From Paracoccaceae bacterium (GTDB taxonomy: Bacteria > Pseudomonadota > Alphaproteobacteria > Rhodobacterales > Rhodobacteraceae), in the NCBI GenBank assembly GCA_007129775.1, contig SKUV01000040.1:1-5512 (forward strand): a DNA stretch of 5,512 nt, read 5' to 3'. The first letter of the stretch is position 1. Every line of letters begins with the position of its first letter. The position numbers and the translations under genes are program-made. The notes below the pieces were generated by a model, which was not told where the DNA came from, did not search any database, and saw only the letters and a list, made by a program, of their open reading frames with translations. Below, piece after piece: positions 1 through 5,186 of the stretch.

Positions 1-105
1 CTCAGGGATGCCCGTATTACAACCGAAAGCTGGCACGAATTCCTTGACGACTTCGTCCACGACGCAGAACTCGTCGCCCGCATCAAGGCCCAATCACCGC
101 GGTAA
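1..105 (+). CDS. C-terminal end of an unrecognised protein (partial)
   Basis: An open frame enters from the left edge and ends at TAA (103-105), giving 34 residues that begin LRDARITTESWHEFLDD and end VARIKAQSPR. The piece is acidic, then mildly basic, and looks like a soluble helical tail. I do not recognise the family. It lies in DNA of lower GC than the rest of the window (32 of 60 bases G/C in 1-60) and points toward the 3' end of the tRNA-Gln gene, so it may belong to an integrated element. The tail shows none of the tyrosine-recombinase C-terminal signature, so I do not call it an integrase. That it is coding rests on the open frame and protein-like composition only. Confidence 0.5.
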   Translation, partial: LRDARITTESWHEFLDDFVHDAELVARIKAQSPR

Positions 106-322
106 CAACCGACCGGTTACGAACTGACGGCGACCTCAGGCGGATAGGGGGTTGTGGGAATTAGGGAACAAACAACCGGCCTGACCCTCTTTCTTCTTTT
201 TCGTCCATTACTTATCCCAATTTCCCCACCGGTAACGATCACAACCCCGAAGGGGTAGGAACCGGGGCGAAAGGGCGCCGGGACCGGGGGTTTGCGGCAA
301 TAAGGGAAGGGTCCGGGGTGGC
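106..322. other. Lower-GC intergenic stretch beside the tRNA 3' end
   Basis: I see no convincing gene here. Base composition drops clearly: 27 of 60 bases are G/C in 181-240, against 48 of 60 in 4201-4260. A pyrimidine-rich tract lies at 186-203. An imperfect inverted repeat pairs 156-168 (GGGAATTAGGGAA) with 212-226 (TTATCCCAATTTCCC). A small dyad, ACCCC/GGGGT, sits near 244-256 without a T-run, so it is a weak terminator candidate at best for either flanking gene. The stretch is best read as the edge of horizontally acquired DNA or a non-coding spacer. Confidence 0.5.
264..290 (+). other. G-quadruplex-type motif
   Basis: Four G-runs on the + strand, at 264-267, 273-275, 280-282 and 286-290, are separated by loops of 5, 4 and 3 bases. 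This fits the G3+N1-7 quadruplex pattern. A fifth run, GGGG at 252-255, lies just outside. For the tRNA-Gln gene, read leftward, the G-rich strand is the template strand about 33 bases past the tRNA 3' end. The pattern is seen directly; folding in the cell is not shown, and chance is possible in GC-rich DNA. Confidence 0.4.
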
Positions 323-397
323 TGGCTGGGGTGGTAGGATTCGAACCTACGGTACACGGTACCAAAAACCGCTGCCTTACCACTTGGCTACACCCCA
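323..397 (-). tRNA. tRNA-Gln (anticodon TTG)
   Basis: Reads CAA codons (and CAG by wobble) as glutamine. On the - strand the 5' end TGGGGTG (397-391) pairs perfectly over 7 bp with CACCCCA (333-327), followed by discriminator G (326) and an encoded CCA (325-323). The T arm is GTAGG-TTCGAAT-CCTAC (350-334), perfectly paired. The anticodon arm GCGGT/ACCGT encloses the 7-base loop TTTTGGT, whose positions 34-36 are TTG. The D arm pairs GCC with GGC. The total is 75 nt including CCA, normal for tRNA-Gln. It lies 106 bp downstream of the capsule operon on the same strand but has its own promoter-like boxes. Its 3' end abuts lower-GC DNA, so it is a candidate integration site. Confidence 0.97.
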
Positions 398-407
398 ACT
401 CGGCGCG

Positions 408-436
408 TGTTTACTCAAGGGGCCGGGGGGTCGCAA
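408..436 (-). promoter_or_regulatory. Promoter of tRNA-Gln
   Basis: On the - strand TTGCGA (436-431) and TAAACA (413-408) are separated by exactly 17 bases. Each matches the sigma-70 consensus at four of six positions. Transcription would start near 401, about four bases before the mature tRNA 5' end at 397. Spacing and position support the call; no transcript evidence is available. Confidence 0.55.
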
Positions 437-467
437 GAGCAAATCCGCAGGGGTGCGCGGGCTGCGC

Positions 468-485
468 GCGCGGCCTGCGCCGCGC
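468..485 (-). terminator. GC-rich hairpin after the kpsE-like gene
   Basis: A perfect 7-bp stem, GCGCGGC/GCCGCGC, with a 4-base loop lies about 20 bp beyond the stop codon of the capsule gene (504-506). No T-run follows on the - strand, so it is not a classical intrinsic terminator. It could stabilise the 3' end of the mRNA, possibly with Rho-dependent termination before the tRNA promoter. Confidence 0.35.
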
Positions 486-503
486 CCGTGCCATCCCGGG
501 CGC

Positions 504-2264
504 TCAGGCCGAGACCTGTTCGCGCAGGATCGCCCCGGTCATCGCCACCATCAGGTAGAGCCCGGCGAAAATCAGGAAGGCGAGCACTGAATTCTCGAAG
601 GCCCTCGGATGGCTGGCCTCGTCCGGGGCGACGGGATTGACGCCCAGCGAGAGGTAGCGCACCTGACGATTCGCCTCCACCCGCGCGCTTTCCAGTTGCT
701 GCATCGCCTGCGACAGCATCAGTTGCCGCGTCTGCACATCGGCCTCGGCCATGATCAGTTCCGACGATATCCGCGCCAGCGAAGCAGAGCCGTCGGCGCC
801 TTCGGTCAGGCGTGCGCGCAGGCTCGCGATCTCGTTTTCCAGATTGGCGATCCGGCGTTGCAGCGGCTCCACCCGCGCGGGGTTGGGGCGGGGGTTGGCA
901 AGCAGCTCCTGCAGCGACAGACGATCACGCGTCAGTTCGGATTCGAGCGTGGAGATCTGTGTGGTCAGCAGCGAGACCTCCACATCCCCCGACAGCACGC
1001 TGAAGCGTTCCTGCAAATCGATCACCCGCTCGCGCGCCTCGCTCATCCGGGCTTCGGCCTGATCGAGCCCGGTGCGCGCGCCGGCCATCTGATCCTCGCG
1101 CAGCCGCTGGGTCATCTGGTCCACCTGTTCCTCGGCATAGGAGATGAGCGCGCGGGAAAAGGCGGCGCTGGTCTCCGGGTCTGTGGCGCGCACCTCCATC
1201 CGGATCAGGCCCTCGGTCGGGTCATAGCCGATCTGCACCACGCGGCTGTAGAGGCGATAGGCGGCCTCCAGCGTGGCGTTTTCGGGCAGTTGCAGCAGTG
1301 GATCGAGCCCCGGGGCGCTGAAATGCGCGCGAAAGCCCAGATCGGTGTCCAGCCGACGCATCGCCTCGCGCGACTGCAGATAGCTCTGGACTGTGACGGA
1401 ATCCTGCGATGTCGCGAGCGCCGTGCCGGAAAAGAGCCCGCCGACGCCGCCCGGGGCGGAGGGCGATTCGGCCGTCTGGATCACGAATTCCGATTGCGTG
1501 GTGTAAAGCGGTGTCGCGACGAAATGATAGAACCACGCGACGATCAGCGTCGGCAGCAGCACGAAAACACCGAGCCGCGTGGCCAGCAGCATCAGCCGCC
1601 GGCGCCTGCGGCGGGCGATGTCGATCTGGATGTCGCGGATATCCTGTGCCTCGGTCCGGACCGGGCCGGGCGGGCGCGGCTGATTGACCTCGGTGGAGGG
1701 CGGGCGCGGTGCGTCGGTGGTCGCGGGCAGGTTCGTGGTGCCGCCATCGGCCTTGCCCGCGGTTTCGCTGACCACGAGGTCGAGCATGGTCGAGCGTTGG
1801 AACGGGTCGATCCCCGCGCGGCGCAACAGGCGCACCGCCTCGAGATCCGAAGTCGCCGCGATGCCATGACGCTGGGCCACGCGCCGGGCGGTGCGCAACT
1901 GCCGGCCGGTCAGCCCCTCGGCCCGGATCGCGGCGATCTCTGCCGCCACGCTGTCAGGCGCGTCCGCGTGGCTGGGGGTGCCCGCCGCGCCGTTGTCGGC
2001 GCCCCTGTCCGCGCCCTTGTCCGCGCCTGCATCCGGGGCGTTGCCCTGCATGGCTGTGTCATCGACGCCGGCGGAGCCCTCTTGCCGGGCCACGGGCCGC
2101 GGCCCGGATGCAGGCGCGGGCTGTGCCGTGCGGTGTTCGGCATCCGGCCCGGCCCCTGCGGAGGCGCCGGCCGCTTCTGCGGGCTTGTCGGCGGGCGGTG
2201 CGGTGCCGTCGCTCGTGTCCTTGCGGCGGATGCGGAACCGCTTAATGGTGGGTTTCATAGTCAT
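504..2264 (-). CDS. kpsE: KpsE-like capsule polysaccharide export protein (PCP/Wzz-type)
   Basis: Inner-membrane polysaccharide co-polymerase thought to link the ABC transporter to the outer-membrane channel during capsule export. The 586-aa product has a cytoplasmic N-terminal part (about 1-217), with a basic start (MTMKPTIKRFRIRRKD), an Ala/Pro/Asp-rich low-complexity stretch and a helical block near 105-167. A run of arginines and a first membrane helix follow (about 223-250), then a Wzz-like periplasmic region starting TPLYTTQSEFVIQ, with long coiled coils (about 375-485 and 495-535). A second membrane helix lies at about 558-579, with a short cytoplasmic tail ending LREQVSA. The two-helix topology fits KpsE/BexC/CtrB proteins, but those are near 380 aa, so the extension here is about 200 aa. 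The ATG at 2264 overlaps kpsT by 23 bp and has a weak GAAAG six bases upstream; ATG 2258 is the alternative. The frame stays open to 2438, but that part lies wholly within kpsT. Family call is firm; the exact polymer is unknown. Confidence 0.85.
   Translation of the reverse strand: MTMKPTIKRFRIRRKDTSDGTAPPADKPAEAAGASAGAGPDAEHRTAQPAPASGPRPVARQEGSAGVDDTAMQGNAPDAGADKGADRGADNGAAGTPSHADAPDSVAAEIAAIRAEGLTGRQLRTARRVAQRHGIAATSDLEAVRLLRRAGIDPFQRSTMLDLVVSETAGKADGGTTNLPATTDAPRPPSTEVNQPRPPGPVRTEAQDIRDIQIDIARRRRRRLMLLATRLGVFVLLPTLIVAWFYHFVATPLYTTQSEFVIQTAESPSAPGGVGGLFSGTALATSQDSVTVQSYLQSREAMRRLDTDLGFRAHFSAPGLDPLLQLPENATLEAAYRLYSRVVQIGYDPTEGLIRMEVRATDPETSAAFSRALISYAEEQVDQMTQRLREDQMAGARTGLDQAEARMSEARERVIDLQERFSVLSGDVEVSLLTTQISTLESELTRDRLSLQELLANPRPNPARVEPLQRRIANLENEIASLRARLTEGADGSASLARISSELIMAEADVQTRQLMLSQAMQQLESARVEANRQVRYLSLGVNPVAPDEASHPRAFENSVLAFLIFAGLYLMVAMTGAILREQVSA
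1992..2027 (-). repeat. 12-bp tandem repeat inside the kpsE-like gene
   Basis: Three consecutive 12-base units (1992-2003, 2004-2015, 2016-2027) differ at a few positions. On the coding - strand each encodes Gly-Ala-Asp plus one variable residue, giving GADKGADRGADN at about residue 80 of the protein. The unit is a multiple of three, so gain or loss would change the length of the cytoplasmic linker without shifting the frame. Confidence 0.8.
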
Positions 2265-2901
2265 AAAGCGCTTTCGCTTCTTCGAGGGTGTCGAACATGT
2301 GCAGCCGGCCGCCGCGCAGCACGGCGGCCGAGCGGCAGAATTTCTCCAGCGTTTCGGCTTGATGCGAGACGACGACGACGGTCGCGTTTTCCAGCCGCTC
2401 GCGCAGGATCTTGCCGGCGCGGCGGTTGAAGGTGACATCGGTGGTGGCGGGCATGCCCTCGTCGATCAGGTAGATGTCGAATTCGATCGCCAGCATCAGG
2501 GCGAAGCAGAACCGCGCGCGCATGCCCTGGCTGTAGGTGCCCACGGGCATGTCGAAATACTCGCCGATATCGGCGAGCCAGCGGCAGAAGGCCTCCACAT
2601 AATCGGGGTCGAGGTTGTAGAGCCGGGCGATGTAACGGGCATTCTCGGTTCCGGTGTGGCGGTTGACTACCCCGCCGATGAAGCCCAGCGGAAAGGAGAT
2701 GCGGCAGCGCCGCCTGATTTCGCCCTCGTCGGGTTTTTCGAGGCCGGCCATCATGTTGATGATCGTGGTCTTGCCGGTGCCGTTGGGCGCGAGGATGCCC
2801 AGCGAATGGCCCAGATCGACCCGAAAGGAGGCACGATCAAGGATGACCTTGCGTTGCGCGCCGGTCCAGAACGATTTGCTGACCTTGTCGAATTCCAGCA
2901 T
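2242..2901 (-). CDS. kpsT: KpsT-like capsule export ABC transporter ATPase
   Basis: Cytoplasmic nucleotide-binding subunit that hydrolyses ATP to drive capsular polysaccharide through an ABC-2-type permease. The product is 219 aa, the usual KpsT/BexA/CtrD length. Walker A is APNGTGKTT (residues 38-46), the ABC signature is YSQGMRAR (123-130, the short form typical of polysaccharide-export ATPases), Walker B is FDIYLIDE (141-148) with its catalytic glutamate, and the switch histidine is H180 in VVVSHQ. The segment FPLGFIGG (70-77) and the following TGTENARYI block are also typical of the family. The ATG at 2901 has GAGG 11 bases upstream, rather far for a ribosome-binding site. It is the first gene of the operon and overlaps the kpsE-like gene by 23 bp, suggesting coupled translation. 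The permease partner is not in the window. A related O-antigen/teichoic-acid exporter ATPase is the alternative, but the KpsE neighbour favours capsule. Confidence 0.9.
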   Translation of the reverse strand: MLEFDKVSKSFWTGAQRKVILDRASFRVDLGHSLGILAPNGTGKTTIINMMAGLEKPDEGEIRRRCRISFPLGFIGGVVNRHTGTENARYIARLYNLDPDYVEAFCRWLADIGEYFDMPVGTYSQGMRARFCFALMLAIEFDIYLIDEGMPATTDVTFNRRAGKILRERLENATVVVVSHQAETLEKFCRSAAVLRGGRLHMFDTLEEAKALYDYETHH

Positions 2902-2984
2902 CTGCGGCGCTGCCTCGGGCGGGGGCCGGTTCGTCCGGCCGGTCTTCTGCTTGGGACAGAAGGGTAAACAATCAGTTAGGCCAG

Positions 2985-3014
2985 ATTATGGCGGGGCCGC
3001 GGGGCGTTTGGCAA
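2985..3014 (-). promoter_or_regulatory. Promoter of the kpsT-kpsE operon
   Basis: On the - strand TTGCCA (3014-3009) and CATAAT (2990-2985) are separated by 18 bases. Each box matches the sigma-70 consensus at five of six positions, notable in such GC-rich DNA. Transcription would begin near 2978, leaving a leader of about 77 bases before the kpsT ATG at 2901. Confidence 0.6.
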
Positions 3015-3152
3015 TGCGGCACAGCTCGAGTCCACGCGATGGTGACCGCGTGACCGGGCCACGGCCGGTGTCGTCCCGTCTGCCCGGAGCAGCGCCTTCG
3101 GGCCGAGCACGGGGGGCGCTGGCCGCTGCGCGAACGGGTCCCGCGACCGTAT

Positions 3153-3230
3153 CGGCCTGAAAACCGGGGCTTTGCCGTCGCTTGGCGCAAAGTGATTTCG
3201 GCTGTTCGCCGGCGCCGGGTTTTCAGCCGG
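3153..3230. repeat. Imperfect inverted repeat in the intergenic region
   Basis: The left arm CGGCCTGAAAACCGG (3153-3167) and right arm CCGGGTTTTCAGCCGG (3215-3230) are near reverse complements, differing by one extra base in each arm, with 47 bases between them. It could be a cruciform, a regulator site or the relic of a small mobile repeat. No function can be assigned. Confidence 0.45.
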
Positions 3231-3404
3231 CCTACCGCCGGCGGCCCGGGTGCGGGCCTTCGGCTGAACGGCCGGACCGTATGGCGCCTGCCGCGGCTCG
3301 GGGCGGCAGGACGCCGGCGTTGTCACGCATTCAGTCGTATCGGCGCGGATGGGGCGGGCAGGGCGGCGCGAAACCCGTGTTCGCTCCGGTCGAACGGGAA
3401 GTGT

Positions 3405-3433
3405 TTGCTTACGCTGCCACCAGTCCCTACCCT
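3405..3433 (+). promoter_or_regulatory. Possible promoter of the pirin gene
   Basis: TTGCTT (3405-3410) and TACCCT (3428-3433) are separated by 17 bases and lie just upstream of the pirin start. The -10 box is a poor match (three of six), so this is only the best candidate within about 60 bp of the gene. Confidence 0.3.
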
Positions 3434-3460
3434 CGGGCGACCGAAAACGGAGTGCCCCGC

Positions 3461-4393
3461 ATGAGCTGGAACCCGACACTTGACCCCGGCTGCCCCGCCG
3501 ATATCGACGTTGACGCGATCGAAACCCTGATCGTGCCGCGGGCGCGCGACCTCGGCGGGTTCGAGGTCCGCCGCGCCCTGCCGGCGCCGAAACGGCAGAT
3601 GGTGGGGCCCTTCATCTTCTTCGATCAGGCCGGCCCGGCCGAGTTCCTGACCGGCCAGGGCATCGATGTCCGCCCGCATCCGCATATCGGTCTGGGCACC
3701 GTCACCTATCTCTATCGCGGCAGTTTCCATCACCGCGACAGCACCGGCGCCGATCAGATCATCGAGCCCGGCGCGCTGAACTGGATGATCGCCGGGCGTG
3801 GTGTCACCCATTCCGAGCGCACGCCGGAGACGGCGCGCAAGGGTCCGTCCAGCCTCTACGGCATCCAGACCTGGATGGCGCTGCCCGAGCGCCATGAGGA
3901 CGACGCCCCCGCCTTCGAGCATCACGGGCGCGAGGCATTGCCCGAGATCACCGACACCGGCATCACCGCGCGGCTGATCCTGGGGACGGCCTATGGCGAA
4001 CGCGCCCCGGCGGCGCTGCATTCGGAGACCTTTTACCTCGATGTGGTGCTGGAGCCCGGCGCGCTTTTCCCGCTGCCCGACGATCACGAGGATCGCGGGC
4101 TTTACATCACCGAAGGGTCGGTCAGCATCGCCGGGCAGCGTTTCGAGGCCGGGCAGATGATGGTTTTCCGCCCCGGCGACCGGATCACCGTGCAGGCCGG
4201 CGCGCAGGGCGCGCGGCTGATGGCGCTGGGCGGCGCCACCATGGGCGGGCCGCGCTACATCTGGTGGAATTTCGTCGCCTCCTCGCGCGAACGTATCGAG
4301 GCGGCGAAAGCGGAATGGCGCGCCGAACGCTGGGGCGAGGGCCGCTTCGACCTGCCGCCCGGGGATCGCGGGGAACATATCCCGCTGCCCTGA
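3461..4393 (+). CDS. Pirin family protein (bicupin)
   Basis: Pirins are two-domain cupins with one metal site in the N-terminal domain. Human pirin is an iron-dependent transcriptional co-regulator, and E. coli YhhW has quercetin dioxygenase activity. The 310-aa product has the N-terminal cupin at about 25-140 and the pirin C-terminal domain at about 175-290. The metal ligands are visible as H73 and H75 in RPHPHIGLGTVTYLYRG and H117 and E119 in GVTHSE, so the site is intact. The C-terminal block PRYIWWNFVASSRERIEAAK (265-284) is characteristic of the family. The ATG at 3461 has GGAG at 3449-3452, eight bases upstream. The frame is open back to 3182, but that extension is arginine/proline-rich and outside the family. 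The gene stands alone: capsule genes are divergent and only fragments follow. The physiological substrate cannot be told from sequence. Confidence 0.93.
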   Translation: MSWNPTLDPGCPADIDVDAIETLIVPRARDLGGFEVRRALPAPKRQMVGPFIFFDQAGPAEFLTGQGIDVRPHPHIGLGTVTYLYRGSFHHRDSTGADQIIEPGALNWMIAGRGVTHSERTPETARKGPSSLYGIQTWMALPERHEDDAPAFEHHGREALPEITDTGITARLILGTAYGERAPAALHSETFYLDVVLEPGALFPLPDDHEDRGLYITEGSVSIAGQRFEAGQMMVFRPGDRITVQAGAQGARLMALGGATMGGPRYIWWNFVASSRERIEAAKAEWRAERWGEGRFDLPPGDRGEHIPLP

Positions 4394-4664
4394 GGCCCCG
4401 GCCCGGGCCGACTTGCCCCTGTCCGGAGGCTGGTCGGTTCACCCACCGAAGGCCCTCGGATCAGCGCGCCCGATAAGGTCGCGCAACAATGGCGCAAGAC
4501 ACTGGCGGGCGGCATCGTGAACGGCGCGGCCCGCGGCCGGACCGCACCGCCCCCGAGGCAAGGCCGCCGCCGCTCATGGTCTCAGAGGCCACGCCGCACC
4601 CCGCGCCAGCCTTGCCGTCCGTCCGGACCGTCTGCCGCTGCGGTTGGTGCAGCCTGCATCGGCA
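4394..4664. other. Gene-free spacer after the pirin gene
   Basis: I find no supportable gene. The only dyads I see are the perfect 12-bp palindrome CGGCCCGGGCCG seven bases after the pirin stop (4400-4411) and GTCCGGAC at 4620-4627. Neither has a T-run. Frames that stay open here on the + strand are Arg/Pro/Ser-rich and continue antisense over the enzyme remnant on the other strand. The DNA between the pirin stop and the remnant is probably eroded sequence. Confidence 0.5.
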
Positions 4665-4802
4665 TCATTTGAAGACACGCTCGGGGTCGAGGTGCAACTC
4701 GATCAACAAAGGGTCGGTGCGGGCTGCGATGGCATCGCAGGCGGCATCCAGATCGGCATCCTCGCGCACGCGCCGGGCACAGGCCTGAGCCTCCATGTTC
4801 AT
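4665..4802 (-). pseudogene. C-terminal remnant of a thiamine-pyrophosphate-dependent enzyme
   Basis: On the - strand about 45 residues, from MNMEAQACARRVREDADLD to LIELHLDPERVFK and a TGA stop (4667-4665), resemble the extreme C-terminus of acetolactate-synthase/oxalyl-CoA-decarboxylase-like ThDP enzymes. These typically read as a DLDAAL...LIEVRxDPE pattern. Full-length members are about 540-600 aa, so more than 90 percent is missing. The frame extends upstream to ATG 4862, with an in-frame TGA two codons before it. The residues before about 4802 do not fit the family and overlap an IS-end-like sequence and a transposase fragment in another frame. A short unrelated ORF is the alternative. The family resemblance is from memory of conserved patterns, not from a search. 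Confidence 0.45.
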
Positions 4803-4805
4803 GCC

Positions 4806-4836
4806 AGACTGTCCGGTCGAAATGGGGGTCAGTTCA
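4806..4836 (-). mobile_element. Possible terminal sequence of an IS3-like element
   Basis: Read on the - strand, 4836 to about 4806 begins TGAACTGACCCCC, continues with a T-rich step and ends with GGACA. This layout (TG tip, GACCCCC, then GGACA) resembles the terminal inverted repeats of many IS3-family elements as I recall them. The tip falls exactly where the IS110 transposase frame stops. The rest of such an element is absent; enzyme-like sequence follows directly. With one short end and no second terminus or target duplication visible, this is tentative. Confidence 0.3.
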
Positions 4837-4930
4837 GGCCCGACATGAGGTGTCAGCGCCATGCGTCAGTAGCGAATTGTTCGCCAGATCGATCCCGACC
4901 TTGATGATATCCGAGTTGACCGCTCGCCAT
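4834..4930 (-). pseudogene. IS110-family transposase, N-terminal remnant (frameshifted)
   Basis: IS110 elements move with a DEDD (RuvC-like) plus serine recombinase guided by a bridge RNA. On the - strand the frame from 4914 to 4834 encodes SDIIKVGIDLANNSLLTHG, then ADTSCRA and TGA. This matches the IS110-family N-terminal pattern IxxVGIDLAKNxFxxHGxD, including the first catalytic aspartate in GID (codon 4890-4888). The likely original start is ATG 4930-4928, preceded by GAGGAA five bases upstream. That ATG reads MASGQLG in another frame, so an indel of one or two bases near 4915 has broken the gene. Only about 30 of the usual 300-400 residues remain. The frame breaks at an IS3-like tip, suggesting insertion followed by deletion. 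Confidence 0.6.
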
Positions 4931-4946
4931 AATGGTTCCTCGCAGA

Positions 4947-4974
4947 CTCACCTTGGCACAACCTCACCTTGGCA
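4947..4974. repeat. 12-bp direct repeat upstream of the IS110 remnant
   Basis: CTCACCTTGGCA occurs perfectly at 4947-4958 and again at 4963-4974, separated by CAAC, a 16-bp period. On the - strand it reads TGCCAAGGTGAG and lies 17-44 bases before the presumed transposase start. It may be part of the element's non-coding end, or a small local duplication. Confidence 0.7.
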
Positions 4975-4987
4975 TATCGATTCCGTC

Positions 4988-5087
4988 GAGGGCGGTCACA
5001 TGATCAGAGCCTCGTGGGATGAGTCTGTGAGGGGAAAGGAACCTCGGCCATCAGCCGATTTTCACAGCAGAGCCGCGATCGCCCCTC
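4988..5087 (-). ncRNA. Nested dyad structure, possible IS110 bridge-RNA relic
   Basis: Three nested pairings lie within 100 bases. The outer one is GAGGGCG (4988-4994) with CGCCCCTC (5080-5087), one bulged base. The middle one is CTGTGA (5025-5030) with TCACAG (5062-5067), and the inner one is TCGGC (5044-5048) with GCCGA (5054-5058). The region is non-coding and of lower GC than the main genes (68 of 120 bases in 4921-5040). It sits upstream of the IS110 transposase fragment on the same strand, where IS110-group elements carry their bridge RNA. Pairing is seen directly; the RNA identity is inference and no guide loops can be assigned. Confidence 0.3.
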
Positions 5088-5186
5088 TTCATCGCAAGTT
5101 GAGTTCTGAAGCGCATTCGGGAGGGGGCACGGACATGCTGCTCTTGTCTTGCCTGGTCCGCCGCATTCCGCGCCCCTGCGCGTGGA

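Larger units (their letters stand above)
2902..3460. other. Long divergent intergenic region
   Basis: This 559-bp stretch separates the divergent capsule operon and pirin gene. The open frames crossing it on both strands have arginine/proline-rich, low-information products and no recognisable domain, so I call no gene. It holds the capsule promoter, the pirin promoter candidate and several GC-rich dyads: AGCGCC/GGCGCT (3091-3096 with 3115-3120), GCCCG/CGGGC (3082-3086 with 3099-3103) and the imperfect inverted repeat listed separately. It could contain a 5' leader or a small RNA, but nothing in the sequence proves either. Confidence 0.6.

Noticed and set aside
609..2429. 606-residue open frame on the + strand, antisense to the kpsE-like gene
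   Set aside because: Its product is Arg/Gly/Ala/His-rich without a recognisable domain. It mirrors the well-supported opposite strand gene, as expected from codon bias in GC-rich DNA.
2265..2438. Upstream extension of the kpsE-like frame to ATG 2438
   Set aside because: The extra 58 residues are Ser/Arg/Ala-rich and lie wholly inside the kpsT coding region in another frame; the MTMKP start fits better.
1891..2967. 358-residue + strand frame across the kpsT/kpsE overlap
   Set aside because: Antisense shadow of two clearly supported genes; no domain seen.
3182..3460. N-terminal extension of the pirin gene
   Set aside because: The extra 93 residues are Arg/Pro-rich, outside the family, and the ATG at 3461 has a good GGAG ribosome-binding site.
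2976..3479. 167-residue - strand frame in the intergenic region
   Set aside because: Composition is Arg/Pro/Ala-rich and uninformative, and it runs over the pirin start and promoter without a ribosome-binding site.
4400..4411. Palindrome CGGCCCGGGCCG as a pirin terminator
   Set aside because: No loop and no T-run; such palindromes are common in this base composition.
4489..4788. 99-residue + strand frame after the pirin gene
   Set aside because: Low-complexity Arg/Ser/Pro product, antisense to the ThDP enzyme remnant.
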